From an uncultured Lachnospiraceae bacterium (lineage in GTDB: Bacteria; Bacillota; Clostridia; Lachnospirales; Lachnospiraceae): a stretch of DNA of 64,000 nucleotides. Position 1 is the first letter of the stretch. Each line of letters begins with the position of its first letter. Below are positions 16,329-25,733 of the stretch, in pieces. The DNA lies in NCBI GenBank assembly GCA_910586205.1, contig CAJUGD010000021.1, positions 3,369 to 67,368 of the forward strand, in the 5' to 3' direction. Position numbers and translations under genes: made by a program. Below the pieces are notes generated by a model, which saw only the letters and a program-made list of their open reading frames with translations, had not been told where the DNA came from and ran no database searches.

Positions 16329-17192
16329 TCATTGTCTTTCTGCCTTTCCCTCAGAACCTGCCAGCCGGATAATCTTTTTTACATCTTCCTGCAGACATTC
16401 GTTAGCAAACTGAGACAGCTTCCAGGAGTGTCCCTGATGCTCCAGGGTCTCTAGTCCTTCCTGATAATGCTCCACATACTTATACCGGATCTCGGTCCCG
16501 AAATTGATCTTTGCCACCCCCATCCGGATAGCTTCCCGGATAATATCCTCCTTCATACCTGTACATCCATGAAGCACCAGGGGAATGTCTGTAAACCTTC
16601 TGACTGCCTCTAAAATCTCCAGATGAATATCCGGCTCTCCCTTATAATATCCATGGGCATTGCCGATTCCGATTGCCAATGAATCCGGCTGGCACAGGCC
16701 AAGATACCTGCGCACCTCCTCCGGGTCCACAATATTCTTATTCTCCATCACGCCGCCCATATTGTCCAGACGCAAAAGCTCTCCCACCTCTGCTTCCACC
16801 GGAACATGAAAGCACCTTGCTACCTTCAGCACCTCATTGGTCATCCGGGCATTTTCCTCAATGGGTTTTGCAGATCCGTCAATCATCAGCGAAGTAAATC
16901 CCAGCTTCAGCGCCTCCATGCAGATATCAAATCCATCCCCATGATCCAGATGCACTGCAACCGGAACAGAAACCTTTGACGCACACCATTTACATACATT
17001 CACAAACCAGTCATGGCCGGAATAAGCTCCTGTATTGACATAATGCGCTAACATGACCGGTGATTTTAAGTCTTCTGCTGCCTTGCAGATTGCCCATATA
17101 ATATCATAATTTCCGCCCTGGGTGTTGATCGCCGGCACTGCATATCCGCCTGCCGCCGCCTCCACGAGCATTTGTTTACTTGTTGTCAGCAT
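16329..17192 (-). CDS. Class II ketose-bisphosphate aldolase
   Basis: A 287-residue zinc aldolase of the FbaA/GatY family. It has the opening YAVPAINTQGGNYDII, the metal block VAVHLDHGDGFD near residue 80, GFTSLMIDGSAKPIEEN, VEAEVGEL, and VLHGCTGM near 205 with the second metal-site His. It would split a ketose bisphosphate into DHAP and an aldehyde. It sits between a MalG-type permease and a SIS isomerase, so it is part of a dedicated sugar pathway. It differs clearly from the aldolases at 5068 and 30477, so the three are probably not redundant. Confidence 0.88.
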   Translation of the reverse strand: MLTTSKQMLVEAAAGGYAVPAINTQGGNYDIIWAICKAAEDLKSPVMLAHYVNTGAYSGHDWFVNVCKWCASKVSVPVAVHLDHGDGFDICMEALKLGFTSLMIDGSAKPIEENARMTNEVLKVARCFHVPVEAEVGELLRLDNMGGVMENKNIVDPEEVRRYLGLCQPDSLAIGIGNAHGYYKGEPDIHLEILEAVRRFTDIPLVLHGCTGMKEDIIREAIRMGVAKINFGTEIRYKYVEHYQEGLETLEHQGHSWKLSQFANECLQEDVKKIIRLAGSEGKAERQ

Positions 17193-17244
17193 ATTATCCC
17201 CCTTATATTTTGCAGACTTGGAAATGTCTTTTCCTCTGCTGCCT

Positions 17245-18090
17245 CTATCCTTTTACTGCCCCTGCCACCAGGCCCTTGACCATATACTTCTGGAAAAAGA
17301 AGAATAAGCACATGATCGGAAGAATCCCAACAACAGAGATCGTATTGACCTTCGACCAGTCATAGGACAATTCTCCCAGATACCGCAGCGCCACACCTGC
17401 AGATAAGGTCCGCAGGCTGTCATTCTGAATCAATGTAACTGCATGCAGATAATCATCCCACGTCATAAGGAATGCATAGATTCCCACAGCCACCATACCA
17501 GATTTTACAAGCGGCATCACGATCTGGAACAAGGTCTGAAACCGTCCCGCCCCGTCTACAATGGAAGCCTCCTCCAGCTCTTTGGGAATCCCGTCAAAAA
17601 AGCTGGCCATCAGGGTAATGGTAAAGGGCAGCATTGCCGCGGTCAGAGCCAGGATCAATCCGGCCCGCGTATTGATCAGATGGATCTTTCCCAACAGGTC
17701 ATACAGAGAGATCATCCGGCTGACAATAGGAAACATCTGCGCTGACAGAAATGCCGCCACGATCCACTGATTCCATTTGATTTTGAAACGGGACAGGGCA
17801 TAGCCGGACATAATGGCCAAAACCAGGGTAATGCCTGCCGTGATTCCCGAAACGATAAAATTGTTTTTATAGTAGATAAAGAAAAAATTGTCCTCTGTAA
17901 ACAGGGAAATATAGCTCTGCACATTGGGCGCCTCCGGCACCATGGTCGGCGGAAACCGGTAAGCTTCCATGTTGGTCTTAAAGGAGGTCATCAGCACCCA
18001 GTAGAGAGGAAACATCAAAAACAGCAGTATTACAGCCAGGATCATGTATTGTACCATGGTCCATATCTTCTTTTTTCCCTTTGCTCCCAT
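17245..18090 (-). CDS. Carbohydrate ABC permease, MalG type
   Basis: A 281-residue membrane permease of the MalG/CUT1 class with six hydrophobic segments. The EAA motif is ELEEASIVDGAGRFQTLFQIVMPL near residue 190. It forms the channel with the MalF-type partner upstream (nine bases apart). GGAGGCGGCT directly precedes the ATG. No ATPase gene is present in the operon; as in many Firmicutes, a shared MsmX-type ATPase elsewhere in the genome is the likely energiser. Confidence 0.9.
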   Translation of the reverse strand: MGAKGKKKIWTMVQYMILAVILLFLMFPLYWVLMTSFKTNMEAYRFPPTMVPEAPNVQSYISLFTEDNFFFIYYKNNFIVSGITAGITLVLAIMSGYALSRFKIKWNQWIVAAFLSAQMFPIVSRMISLYDLLGKIHLINTRAGLILALTAAMLPFTITLMASFFDGIPKELEEASIVDGAGRFQTLFQIVMPLVKSGMVAVGIYAFLMTWDDYLHAVTLIQNDSLRTLSAGVALRYLGELSYDWSKVNTISVVGILPIMCLFFFFQKYMVKGLVAGAVKG

Positions 18091-18099
18091 AGCCGCCTC

Positions 18100-19053
18100 C
18101 TAATTCATTTCCACATCTTTAAACACACGGTTGTACACAAATACTACCACGATCATCAGAAGCATCCACACAGTGGTCACTGCTGCTCCGCTTCCTAAAT
18201 TGTTGGAGACAAATGCCTCCCGGTAGCTTAAGATCGCCAGGGTGGTGGTCGCATTGTCCGGGCCTCCTCCGGTCATGGTCCAAAACAGCGGAAACTGCTT
18301 GAAATTTTCGATAATTGCCATGGACACAGTGATCTTGATCACACTCATAATGCTGGGAATCGTAATATAGACAAACCTTTTGATTCCATTGGCCCCGTCA
18401 ATGGTTGCTGCCTCTAAAAGATCTGCCGATACATTGGTCAGGCCAGACACCAAAAGCAGGGTAGTAAGAGGAATCTGCTTCCAAAGCGCCGCTATGGTGA
18501 TTCCCAAAAGGGCTGTCTCCGGATTATTTAAAATAGCAAAGTCTGTCACCTTGCCTCCACTGAAAAGCCCTACCAAAAATTTCAAAAGTCCATACTGAGG
18601 CTGGTACATCCACATCCAGATCAGGCCGGAAATAATCGTGGGCACCACCCAGGGAGCCATCATAATGCTGCGGACAAACCTGGTAAAACGAATGTCCGAG
18701 TTTAAGATCAGCGCCAAAATCATTCCCAAAACAAACTGTGCAATTACCACGGCCGCCACAAAGGTCAGCGTATGGACCACTGCCATTCCCAGCCTGCCGC
18801 TGCTGAACAGTTTGATATAATTCTGAAAATTATTCCAGCTTCCCGGCGTGCCGGAAATAATATTCTTTACCTTAAAATCCAAAAAACTTTTCACCACCGA
18901 ATCTGCCACCGGAACCAGAATAAAAATAACCGTTATCAGAACGGACGGGAGCAATAATGCTCCCGCGAAAATCCGATCATTCCGTTCCCTGGCCGTCATA
19001 GGGATCCTTGCATGCGCATTTTTTCCCATTGTATACCAGCCATCCTTTCCCAT
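18100..19053 (-). CDS. Carbohydrate ABC permease, MalF type
   Basis: A membrane permease of up to 317 residues with six hydrophobic segments. The first is ALLLPSVLITVIFILVPVADS, and the EAA region is DLLEAATIDGANGIKRFVYITIPS near residue 225. It pairs with the MalG-type permease downstream. Two in-frame ATGs exist, 19053 and 19029. The second begins MGKNAHARIP and has a GGAAAGGATGG stretch upstream, so the true start may be 19029 (309 residues). Confidence 0.9.
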   Translation of the reverse strand: MGKDGWYTMGKNAHARIPMTARERNDRIFAGALLLPSVLITVIFILVPVADSVVKSFLDFKVKNIISGTPGSWNNFQNYIKLFSSGRLGMAVVHTLTFVAAVVIAQFVLGMILALILNSDIRFTRFVRSIMMAPWVVPTIISGLIWMWMYQPQYGLLKFLVGLFSGGKVTDFAILNNPETALLGITIAALWKQIPLTTLLLVSGLTNVSADLLEAATIDGANGIKRFVYITIPSIMSVIKITVSMAIIENFKQFPLFWTMTGGGPDNATTTLAILSYREAFVSNNLGSGAAVTTVWMLLMIVVVFVYNRVFKDVEMN

Positions 19054-19092
19054 TTGCTTATGGAACTGCCGTTCAGACAGTATTTTCTGTTG

Positions 19093-20451
19093 CTATTGAA
19101 TCACATTTCCTGCAGCCGTCTCAAATTCTGCAATGGCAGTATCCACATCCTTGCCGCTTAAGGTCACTGCCTGGGCCAAGGTACACAGCTCCAGGTTCAG
19201 ATCCGATAAGGTAGGAATAAAGGTAACTGGTTTCACCTTGCCCACAGAACCTGCCGCTCCTGCCAAAAGGGCAGAATCCTTCACCACTGCCAGTTCTTCC
19301 ATGGACTGTCTGGACGGATATGCAGGGGTTACAGTCTCAAAGTATTCGGAAATCTTGTCTTCAGACAAGATGAAATCTACAAGCTTTGCAGTGGCTGCCT
19401 TTCTGGCATCATCATTATTCATCACCATCAAGGTTCCTGCCTGCAGCACAGACTCCCCGCTTCCGCTTCCGCCTGCTAACGGAGGAGCTGAGGCGATAAA
19501 ATCAGCCGCATCCGGATTAATGGACTTCACGCCGTTAAAGCCCCAGGACTGATCATAGTACATAGCTAACTGACCCAATGCAAAAAGGTTTCTCAAATCT
19601 TTCAGCTTGCTGTTCTCCGGGTTATAGCCTTTCTCATGGAGAGTCTTCCACATGGCCACTGCATCCTTAAAGCCCTGATCCACTGCCAGGTTGCCGTCAG
19701 CATCCAGAACCGTTCCGCCGAAATTATGGATGGAAGATGTCAGACATGCGCCAGACACCGGTACGGACGCTGTGGTCAGGCCAAAAGCATAAACCTTGTT
19801 GCCGTCATCTGTGGTGAGGGCTGCCAGCTTAGGCGCCATCTCCAGCATCTCGTCATAGGTGGCAGGCGGAGCTTCCGGATCCAAACCTGCCTTCTCAAAC
19901 AGATCTTTATTGTAATACATCAAAAACGGAGATACATACATAGGAACCCCATACGCCACACCGTCAATAGAACAGGCTTCCAGTATACTGGGATAAATAT
20001 CCTCCATCAGTTCTGCGCTGAGTACATCTTTTGCAGGCGCTGCCATACCTGCTTCCACCATGGTGGGAATCCAGTCCAGTTCTCCATACATCAGATCCAC
20101 CATATCACCGCCGCCAGCCATGTTGATAACCGTGTTTACGATCTCTCCATAAGGGGCTGTCACCAGTTCTACCGTAATATTCGGGTTCTCTGCTGCAAAT
20201 TCTTCTAAAAGCTGATTCCAATACACATCATACCCTGCTTCCAGAACCGCATAGTTGGCAAATTTGATCGTAACCGGCTCTGTGATCTCCACATCTGCCG
20301 GCGCTGTTGTCTCCCCTGCTGCCTCCTTTGCCGGTTCTGCTGCCTGGTCTTGAGCTCCCGCAGTAGGCTCTGCCTTCCCGCCTCCTCCGGAACATGCTGT
20401 GGTAAGTGCCATAAGTCCTGCCATCACCAGTGCCAATGTCTGTTTCTTCAT
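19093..20451 (-). CDS. Sugar-binding lipoprotein of ABC importer (family 1)
   Basis: A 452-residue extracellular solute-binding protein. A lipobox TTAC near residue 20 is followed by a Gly-rich and then Ala/Glu/Pro linker. The domain has the MalE/UgpB-type features NPNITVELVTAPYGEIVNT, PMYVSPFLMYYNKDLFEKAGLD near residue 155 and YYDQSWGFNGVK. The family binds mono- to oligosaccharides. It is the first gene of the operon, directly downstream of a LacI-type operator at 20567, and is followed by the two permeases. Confidence 0.9.
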   Translation of the reverse strand: MKKQTLALVMAGLMALTTACSGGGGKAEPTAGAQDQAAEPAKEAAGETTAPADVEITEPVTIKFANYAVLEAGYDVYWNQLLEEFAAENPNITVELVTAPYGEIVNTVINMAGGGDMVDLMYGELDWIPTMVEAGMAAPAKDVLSAELMEDIYPSILEACSIDGVAYGVPMYVSPFLMYYNKDLFEKAGLDPEAPPATYDEMLEMAPKLAALTTDDGNKVYAFGLTTASVPVSGACLTSSIHNFGGTVLDADGNLAVDQGFKDAVAMWKTLHEKGYNPENSKLKDLRNLFALGQLAMYYDQSWGFNGVKSINPDAADFIASAPPLAGGSGSGESVLQAGTLMVMNNDDARKAATAKLVDFILSEDKISEYFETVTPAYPSRQSMEELAVVKDSALLAGAAGSVGKVKPVTFIPTLSDLNLELCTLAQAVTLSGKDVDTAIAEFETAAGNVIQ

Positions 20452-20566
20452 CGCAATACCTTCCTCTCTTTTCTTCTTGCTTTATTTTTCACAGAATCCT
20501 CTGTGTTGCTGCCAATCCTTATATCATTCCCTGTCTGTCCCTGTTCGTATACAGAATATCCCTCTA

Positions 20567-20584
20567 TATACACTCGTGTGTACA
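20567..20584. promoter_or_regulatory. LacI-family operator O1 (importer operon)
   Basis: TATACACTCGTGTGTACA, a CG-centred near-palindrome, lies about 115 bases upstream of the binding-protein start. The same site recurs at 21661 and, inverted with 17 of 18 bases matching, at 23130. Confidence 0.82.
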
Positions 20585-20618
20585 TTCACTAAAAGGGAAT
20601 GAGCACTAGAATCTGTGC

Positions 20619-21638
20619 TCACATAATCCTTGTACTGTCCCTCTCAATCAGCACGGTCTCAAAGTCCCGATTCTCCGGCTGGCGGCCGGCAATCATCTGA
20701 GTCAGCATATCAATAGCAGCCTGGGCAATCCGTTCTTTCCTCATCTGGATAGTAGAAAGTCCGGGAGTAATCAGCCGGCTGATACTGGAATCGTCGAAAC
20801 CAATCACCTTTAACTGACCAGGCACCTGGATTCCAATCTGCCCTGCCGCTGTCATGGCAATGCAGGCAAGCATATCATTCCTTCCGAAAATCCCATCGAC
20901 CCGTGAACCGGTCCGAAAACGTCTCTTTACTTCTTCTGCCAGATCCTCCTGGCTGCGGCATCCGCAGATAATATTGTCTGGCCCTACCGTAAATCCATTG
21001 GCCTCCATCTCATCCACAAAGCCACTGAACCGCATGTCATCCGGCGGGCTGATATGTCCCTTTGCACTGATCCGATCCACGTACACCACATTCCGGCACC
21101 CTCTGTCTATAAGATGCTTTACCGCCTCCCTGGCTCCTGTGTAAAGCCCTGTTCCCAAATAGGCCACATGATCCAGGGCCTTTTGATGTCTCCATCTTCT
21201 GAACACCACTACCGGTATCCCTGCCTGGCTGAACTGCTCCACATATTCCGTGGGAAAGCTGGCCGAGCTGACAATAATCCCGTCAAACTGACGGCTGATC
21301 ACCTGGGAAATAAACTCTGGCGTGTTCCGGTTGCTGCACAGTGAGATCAAATATCCGGAATCATAGGCGTATTTATCCATCTCACTAACAATACTGCTGA
21401 AATATTCATTGGTAATATGATCTGCAATGAATATAATCTGGTTGCTCCGCTTTCCCTTTAAGGCGCGTGCCACATTATTCGGCCGGTAGTTCAAAAGCCG
21501 GACCGCTTCCTCTACCCGCTGCCGCTTCTCCTTTGCAACATAACGATTATTGTTGATCACATAGGACACAATGGTTTCGCTGACTCCCGCCATCTTCGCC
21601 ACATCGGCCCGTGTAACCCGCTCTCTGGTGTCTCCCAT
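20619..21638 (-). CDS. LacI-family transcriptional regulator
   Basis: A 339-residue repressor. The helix-turn-helix is VTRADVAKMAGVSETIVSYVIN, then a hinge NNVARALKGKRS and a sugar-sensing domain ending in a typical IQMRKERIAQAAIDML segment. The open frame extends upstream to 21713, but ATG 21638 has AGGAG upstream and starts right at the DNA-binding domain. It lies between the isomerase gene and the importer operon, and all three transcription units carry a similar operator. It therefore probably controls importer, aldolase, SIS isomerase, fucose-isomerase-like enzyme and itself. Confidence 0.9.
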   Translation of the reverse strand: MGDTRERVTRADVAKMAGVSETIVSYVINNNRYVAKEKRQRVEEAVRLLNYRPNNVARALKGKRSNQIIFIADHITNEYFSSIVSEMDKYAYDSGYLISLCSNRNTPEFISQVISRQFDGIIVSSASFPTEYVEQFSQAGIPVVVFRRWRHQKALDHVAYLGTGLYTGAREAVKHLIDRGCRNVVYVDRISAKGHISPPDDMRFSGFVDEMEANGFTVGPDNIICGCRSQEDLAEEVKRRFRTGSRVDGIFGRNDMLACIAMTAAGQIGIQVPGQLKVIGFDDSSISRLITPGLSTIQMRKERIAQAAIDMLTQMIAGRQPENRDFETVLIERDSTRIM

Positions 21639-21660
21639 CCCGGTCGATCTCCTGTCGTTG

Positions 21661-21678
21661 TATACACTCGTATGTACT
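21661..21678. promoter_or_regulatory. LacI-family operator O2 (regulator's own promoter)
   Basis: TATACACTCGTATGTACT is a near copy of O1, 23 bases upstream of the regulator start, consistent with autoregulation. Confidence 0.78.
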
Positions 21679-21736
21679 ATCAATAGTCTACAACAAAACA
21701 AAAGATATGTCAATGGTATTTGGTAATTTTTTTATT

Positions 21737-23080
21737 TTATAGTTCTATAACCGGAATCCCCAAAAGCTCACAAACCGTCTTCATTTCTTCTGCCACGTCT
21801 GCCCAGACCAGGCTGTAATGATGAGGAATCCCCTCCTGAATGATCTCCTCAATCACCTGCCGTACCGGACGTTTGACCTTCACGTTGGCCATAATCCCAC
21901 GAGTATACCGATCCTGATCCAAAGCCTCCCCTTTCATCAAAAACAGCTTATACGCTCCATTCAGATTGCAGAACCGGGCAATGGTTACTGCTCCTGGCTT
22001 TAATGCCCCCCAAAAAGCGCTTCCCTGCCCCGCCAAAGGATGATTTCGCATCCAAAGCTGGTATTTTGGATTGGCCAGGGAAGGAGCGCCGTTGCCGCAA
22101 TGCCAAAAGGTCATCACATTTTCATCCTCATCAATATTGATCATATCCGTAATAAATGTAGGCAGCCCGGTCAAATAATTCTGAGCAATCTGGGCCAGCT
22201 CTGCATCCACATCCCCCTCACATCCAATATGTACCCCGTCGTCTGCCAGACGGCCCAAAACAGCACATGGTGTGGTGTGAAGGTTCCCCATCTCCGGCCA
22301 GCACTTAATGACCCCAAAATCATACCCCTGCTGCCCCATAACCTCCTTTAATGCCAGATAAAGCCGGGCATGGTTCTCCAAATGTCCCTCAGGCAGCTCC
22401 ACATCAAAGGTTTCTTCTACTCTGTCCATCTCCTTTTGACATGCTTCCTGGGAAATCTCCTCCATTCGGTCAAAAATCACTTTAAGATCCGTTTCCTCTA
22501 TCTTTACCCCAAAGGTTCTGCGGATCAGTCCCTCATCAAAAGCACAATTATAAAAGGCCGTAGGGCGATAGCCCAAAAGTCCCAGATTTGTATGGCGCAT
22601 AGCCTTTACTGCGTAATAAGCAAGAAGCAGCCTCTTTACCTTGTCTGCCGCCCGCTCATCCTCAAGACTCCCATAAACCGTATGGCATACTGCCCCCAGA
22701 CGATGCAGCGCTGCTGCATTCATGGTCATGGCACAAAGGGCATTGGCGTAAAGCCTGGTATTTTTCTCAAAAGGAACCTCATAAGGCGCCCACAAAATAA
22801 TAGGAACCCGCACTGTCTCGGCCAGATAAGCAGCCACATCATCTCCCGTAAATGCGCCGTACACCATGACAATCACATCCACCCGGGCTGCCTGAAACTC
22901 CCTGGCTGTTTCCTCAAGAGTTTCCCTGCTGCAGACAATCTGCTCTGCCCTCACCGCCTTTATCTGGGAAGGCTGCTGCAAAAGCCATGTTCCGTACTCC
23001 TCCCGGCGTTTTTCCGGAAGCTCCCTGGGCCATCTGCCAGAATAGGTTGTCACAAATCCAACATGTAGTTGTTCTTTCAT
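21737..23080 (-). CDS. L-fucose/L-arabinose isomerase-like protein
   Basis: A 447-residue protein with the layout of the FucI/AraA-like isomerase family. It has an N-terminal Rossmann-type part (GFVTTYSGRW, DVIVMVYGAFTGDD), a middle domain, and a C-terminal part with VIKCWPEM, GCEGDVDA and FWHCGNGAPSLA. Glu and His of the last two blocks correspond in position to metal ligands of such isomerases. They interconvert aldose and ketose sugars; sulfo-sugar isomerases of this superfamily also exist. The actual substrate is unknown. AGGAGG precedes the ATG, and operator O3 lies 50 bases upstream. Confidence 0.75.
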   Translation of the reverse strand: MKEQLHVGFVTTYSGRWPRELPEKRREEYGTWLLQQPSQIKAVRAEQIVCSRETLEETAREFQAARVDVIVMVYGAFTGDDVAAYLAETVRVPIILWAPYEVPFEKNTRLYANALCAMTMNAAALHRLGAVCHTVYGSLEDERAADKVKRLLLAYYAVKAMRHTNLGLLGYRPTAFYNCAFDEGLIRRTFGVKIEETDLKVIFDRMEEISQEACQKEMDRVEETFDVELPEGHLENHARLYLALKEVMGQQGYDFGVIKCWPEMGNLHTTPCAVLGRLADDGVHIGCEGDVDAELAQIAQNYLTGLPTFITDMINIDEDENVMTFWHCGNGAPSLANPKYQLWMRNHPLAGQGSAFWGALKPGAVTIARFCNLNGAYKLFLMKGEALDQDRYTRGIMANVKVKRPVRQVIEEIIQEGIPHHYSLVWADVAEEMKTVCELLGIPVIEL

Positions 23081-23129
23081 AAAATCCTCCTGTACGCGGT
23101 TTCTTTTATATTCTGCACAATTTCATTTT

Positions 23130-23147
23130 TGTAAACACGAGTGTATA
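23130..23147. promoter_or_regulatory. LacI-family operator O3 (isomerase gene)
   Basis: TGTAAACACGAGTGTATA is the inverse of O1 with one mismatch. It sits 50 bases upstream of the isomerase-like gene. Confidence 0.82.
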
Positions 23148-23219
23148 TAGTTCATAGTAACACATTATTCTTATTTGTCAACTTATTTTTGTTATAAATT
23201 ATAGTCCTTTCATTTCTCC

Positions 23220-24830
23220 TCATTCTAAAACCCCTGCTGCCTGAAGTAAAATCCCCACTCCCAGAGTCAGCCCCACCAGCTTGTACATGGTCCAGCCTTT
23301 TACCCGTATCAGATAAAAAAGTAATCCTGTATAAGCAGCCGACAGTGCCCCAGGAAAGAGTAAATCAAGAAATCCCTGCATATCCAGTATATTTTCCCCT
23401 CCCCTTTCAAATGTCAGAGCCATCTTGATGTCCACACAGCTTACAGCCAATCCGGCAATCACCGCCGTGCCGATGCTTCTTGCTGCTCCGGATAAGGAGT
23501 CCAAACGTTCCCGCAGCCTGCCTGCCAATGACATTCCCAGATTATACCCTAGGTTTTCACTAAACAGCTTCAGCCCCAAAAGAAGTCCGTTCATTCCCAA
23601 AAGAAATACAATCGGTCCTTCCATCATTCCCTGTCTGGCCATCACTGCCCCAATAGTGGAAAATACAGGCGCAAAGCAAAACTGAACCAGGGAATCCCCG
23701 ATCCCTGCCAATGGTCCCATAAGGGCTACGCGGATATCCCGGCTTTCTTTTCCTGCAATCCCCCGATTCAAAGTCACCAGATGAATACTGGTAAGAATCG
23801 GCAGAAAATTAGGATTCACACTGCAGTATCCCATGCTCTCCTTTAGTTCCTGACGAAAGGTTTCTTCATTGGGGCACACTTTCCGAAGCGCCGGAAACAT
23901 CAAATCAGCATAGGACAAGCCTTCATAATTCCCGTAATTATATCCGTTTTGAAGAAAATAAGCCCGAAGCGCCGTTTTCCTGGAAATACGCCGAAGCTCT
24001 TTTTCTGATAAAACAGAAGCCTCTTTCCTGTCCTTATCCGGTATCTTTTCCTGAGTCTTTAATGTTTCCTGTTTATTGCTCCCTTTTATCCGGGCTTTCT
24101 CCTCTGCTTCTAAAAGCAGCCAGGTTATGGCTGCGGCAATCAATGCCACAGCCATAACCGGAAGCTTTAAATAAGCTGTAAGCACATACCCTGTAATCAG
24201 AAACGGAACCGCGTCCCTGCTGGCCATTATATTTAAAATCACTGCAAAGCCCACTGCCGGCAGCATTTTCCCCGCTGTGCCTAATCCTTTTGTCAGCCAT
24301 TCCGGAATCCCCGCGATCAGCCGTTCCATTCCCTCTACATGAAAAGCGGCAAAAAATCCAATCCCAAATCCTGCCGCCAGAAACAGAATCAGAGTACTGT
24401 TGGCCAGCAGGCGAAATCGTCTGTACTGTCCTTTTTCCACTGCATGTTCTGCCTGGGAAACCGCTCCGGTGGCAGCCGTATAAATGCCCGTGATCAGGAA
24501 CTGAATCAGCACTGCAAATGGAAATGAGTAAGCCAGCGCTGCTCCTGTATCAATTCCTTTCTCCTTCATGACAATGGCAATGATAGTTCCGATAATACCC
24601 GGCCCTACCGGATTAGGAGGCACTGACCCGCCAGAGGATACACCGAATCCCAAAAAAGCCATCTCCCCAGCCGCCCCCATCAAAAGCCCGGTTCTGATGT
24701 CTCCCAGAATCACCCCCACTCCTGCCGCCATCACCAAACACCGGGTCAGATAAGTTCCTGTCAGCATCCCTGTTATGCAGATACTCGTCCAGCCCCCAAT
24801 CAAAATACATTGTATTAGATTTATCTCCAT
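23220..24830 (-). CDS. PTS mannose/fructose/sorbose-family EIIC-EIID fusion
   Basis: A 536-residue membrane protein. Residues about 1-245 are an EIIC domain (ILIGGWTSICITGMLTGTYL, GDIRTGLLMGAAGEMAFLGFG). A charged linker of about 35 residues (EEKARIKGSNKQ to KEASVL) follows, and residues about 275-536 form an EIID domain (RAYFLQNGYNYGNYEGLSY, LMGPLAGIGDSLVQF). In most bacteria these are separate proteins. No EIIA or EIIB gene of this family is nearby, so the transporter must borrow them, use a distant locus, or not work by phosphorylation. GGGGACAAG precedes the ATG. It lies upstream of the fucose-isomerase-like gene but has no LacI site of its own that I can see. Confidence 0.88.
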   Translation of the reverse strand: MEINLIQCILIGGWTSICITGMLTGTYLTRCLVMAAGVGVILGDIRTGLLMGAAGEMAFLGFGVSSGGSVPPNPVGPGIIGTIIAIVMKEKGIDTGAALAYSFPFAVLIQFLITGIYTAATGAVSQAEHAVEKGQYRRFRLLANSTLILFLAAGFGIGFFAAFHVEGMERLIAGIPEWLTKGLGTAGKMLPAVGFAVILNIMASRDAVPFLITGYVLTAYLKLPVMAVALIAAAITWLLLEAEEKARIKGSNKQETLKTQEKIPDKDRKEASVLSEKELRRISRKTALRAYFLQNGYNYGNYEGLSYADLMFPALRKVCPNEETFRQELKESMGYCSVNPNFLPILTSIHLVTLNRGIAGKESRDIRVALMGPLAGIGDSLVQFCFAPVFSTIGAVMARQGMMEGPIVFLLGMNGLLLGLKLFSENLGYNLGMSLAGRLRERLDSLSGAARSIGTAVIAGLAVSCVDIKMALTFERGGENILDMQGFLDLLFPGALSAAYTGLLFYLIRVKGWTMYKLVGLTLGVGILLQAAGVLE

Positions 24831-24860
24831 ACTTGTCCCCTAACTTTTTTCTTTATCAGC

Positions 24861-25733
24861 CTACCATTTCTCAACACAGAATATAAAATGTCCGAGTCTT
24901 GTCTCAAACAGCAAGTGGCAGGAACATCGTGTCATAAAATCCTTACGAAACTCATCCCTTGTCAGCCTCTCCTCCTTATAAAGATGATATTCTGAATCAG
25001 ACATGAAAAGTTTTCCTAAATGATGAAGAAAATGTTCCAGAATCTTCATGGAAGCATCCCCTACCATCTCCGGCTTCTGCATGGCAGACAATCCCAGCAT
25101 CATGCCCACACCCCGGCGGGCCAGCTGTTCCTCTAAGCCTAAAAGAATCTGGATATTTCCTCCCCCTTTGATGTCATAACACAGATGATAATAATAGCAA
25201 TCCCGTATATTCCTTCCGTTGTAATCCCCGCTGACAAGCTCTGCCTCCAGGTGAAATACATCTTTCATAGCCTGATTAAATGCACTGGCTATGATATGTG
25301 TATCCAATGAATCTTCATAAACTCTTTTTGCCACAATATTTCCGATAATTGCCTGATCCTCTGTCATAATATGTCCGGTCAGCCATCCGGCCATAACAGC
25401 GGAAAAATGCTCTACATCCTCTGGCGCATAGTCCGATTCCTCTAAGCGCTTTTTAAGAGAAACCAATGTAACATCCCTGAATTTGTCATGAATCCTTTTA
25501 TGCTTTTCATACCCACTATAACCAATCGAACGCATATAGGCTTCTTCCTCAGAAAAATGGCCCATTGTATAATCTTCCAGAAAACGAATGCTTTCCTTGC
25601 AGGTATTTTGATAATTAGGTTCATATTCCATCTGTTCCATCAGCTTACCTACAATTTTAAAAAGCCTGGCATGTGCCTTATCCACAACGTCAACGCCAAT
25701 CTTAAGCTTGTCATTCCATGATATTTTCCTCAT
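24861..25733 (-). CDS. Bacteriohemerythrin with C-terminal CheX-like extension
   Basis: A 290-residue protein. Residues 1-130 are a complete hemerythrin domain with the seven di-iron ligands in order: H21, H59 and E63 (HFSEE), H78, H82 (KHKRIHDKF), H121 and D126. Such domains bind O2 and act as oxygen sensors or scavengers in anaerobes. Residues about 145-290 form a separate domain whose KGGGNIQILLGLEEQL region recalls CheX/CheC-type phosphatase folds; this second part is a guess. GAAAGGGGAG precedes the ATG. It is encoded alone between the PTS fusion and the Sel1 gene. Confidence 0.85.
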   Translation of the reverse strand: MRKISWNDKLKIGVDVVDKAHARLFKIVGKLMEQMEYEPNYQNTCKESIRFLEDYTMGHFSEEEAYMRSIGYSGYEKHKRIHDKFRDVTLVSLKKRLEESDYAPEDVEHFSAVMAGWLTGHIMTEDQAIIGNIVAKRVYEDSLDTHIIASAFNQAMKDVFHLEAELVSGDYNGRNIRDCYYYHLCYDIKGGGNIQILLGLEEQLARRGVGMMLGLSAMQKPEMVGDASMKILEHFLHHLGKLFMSDSEYHLYKEERLTRDEFRKDFMTRCSCHLLFETRLGHFIFCVEKW

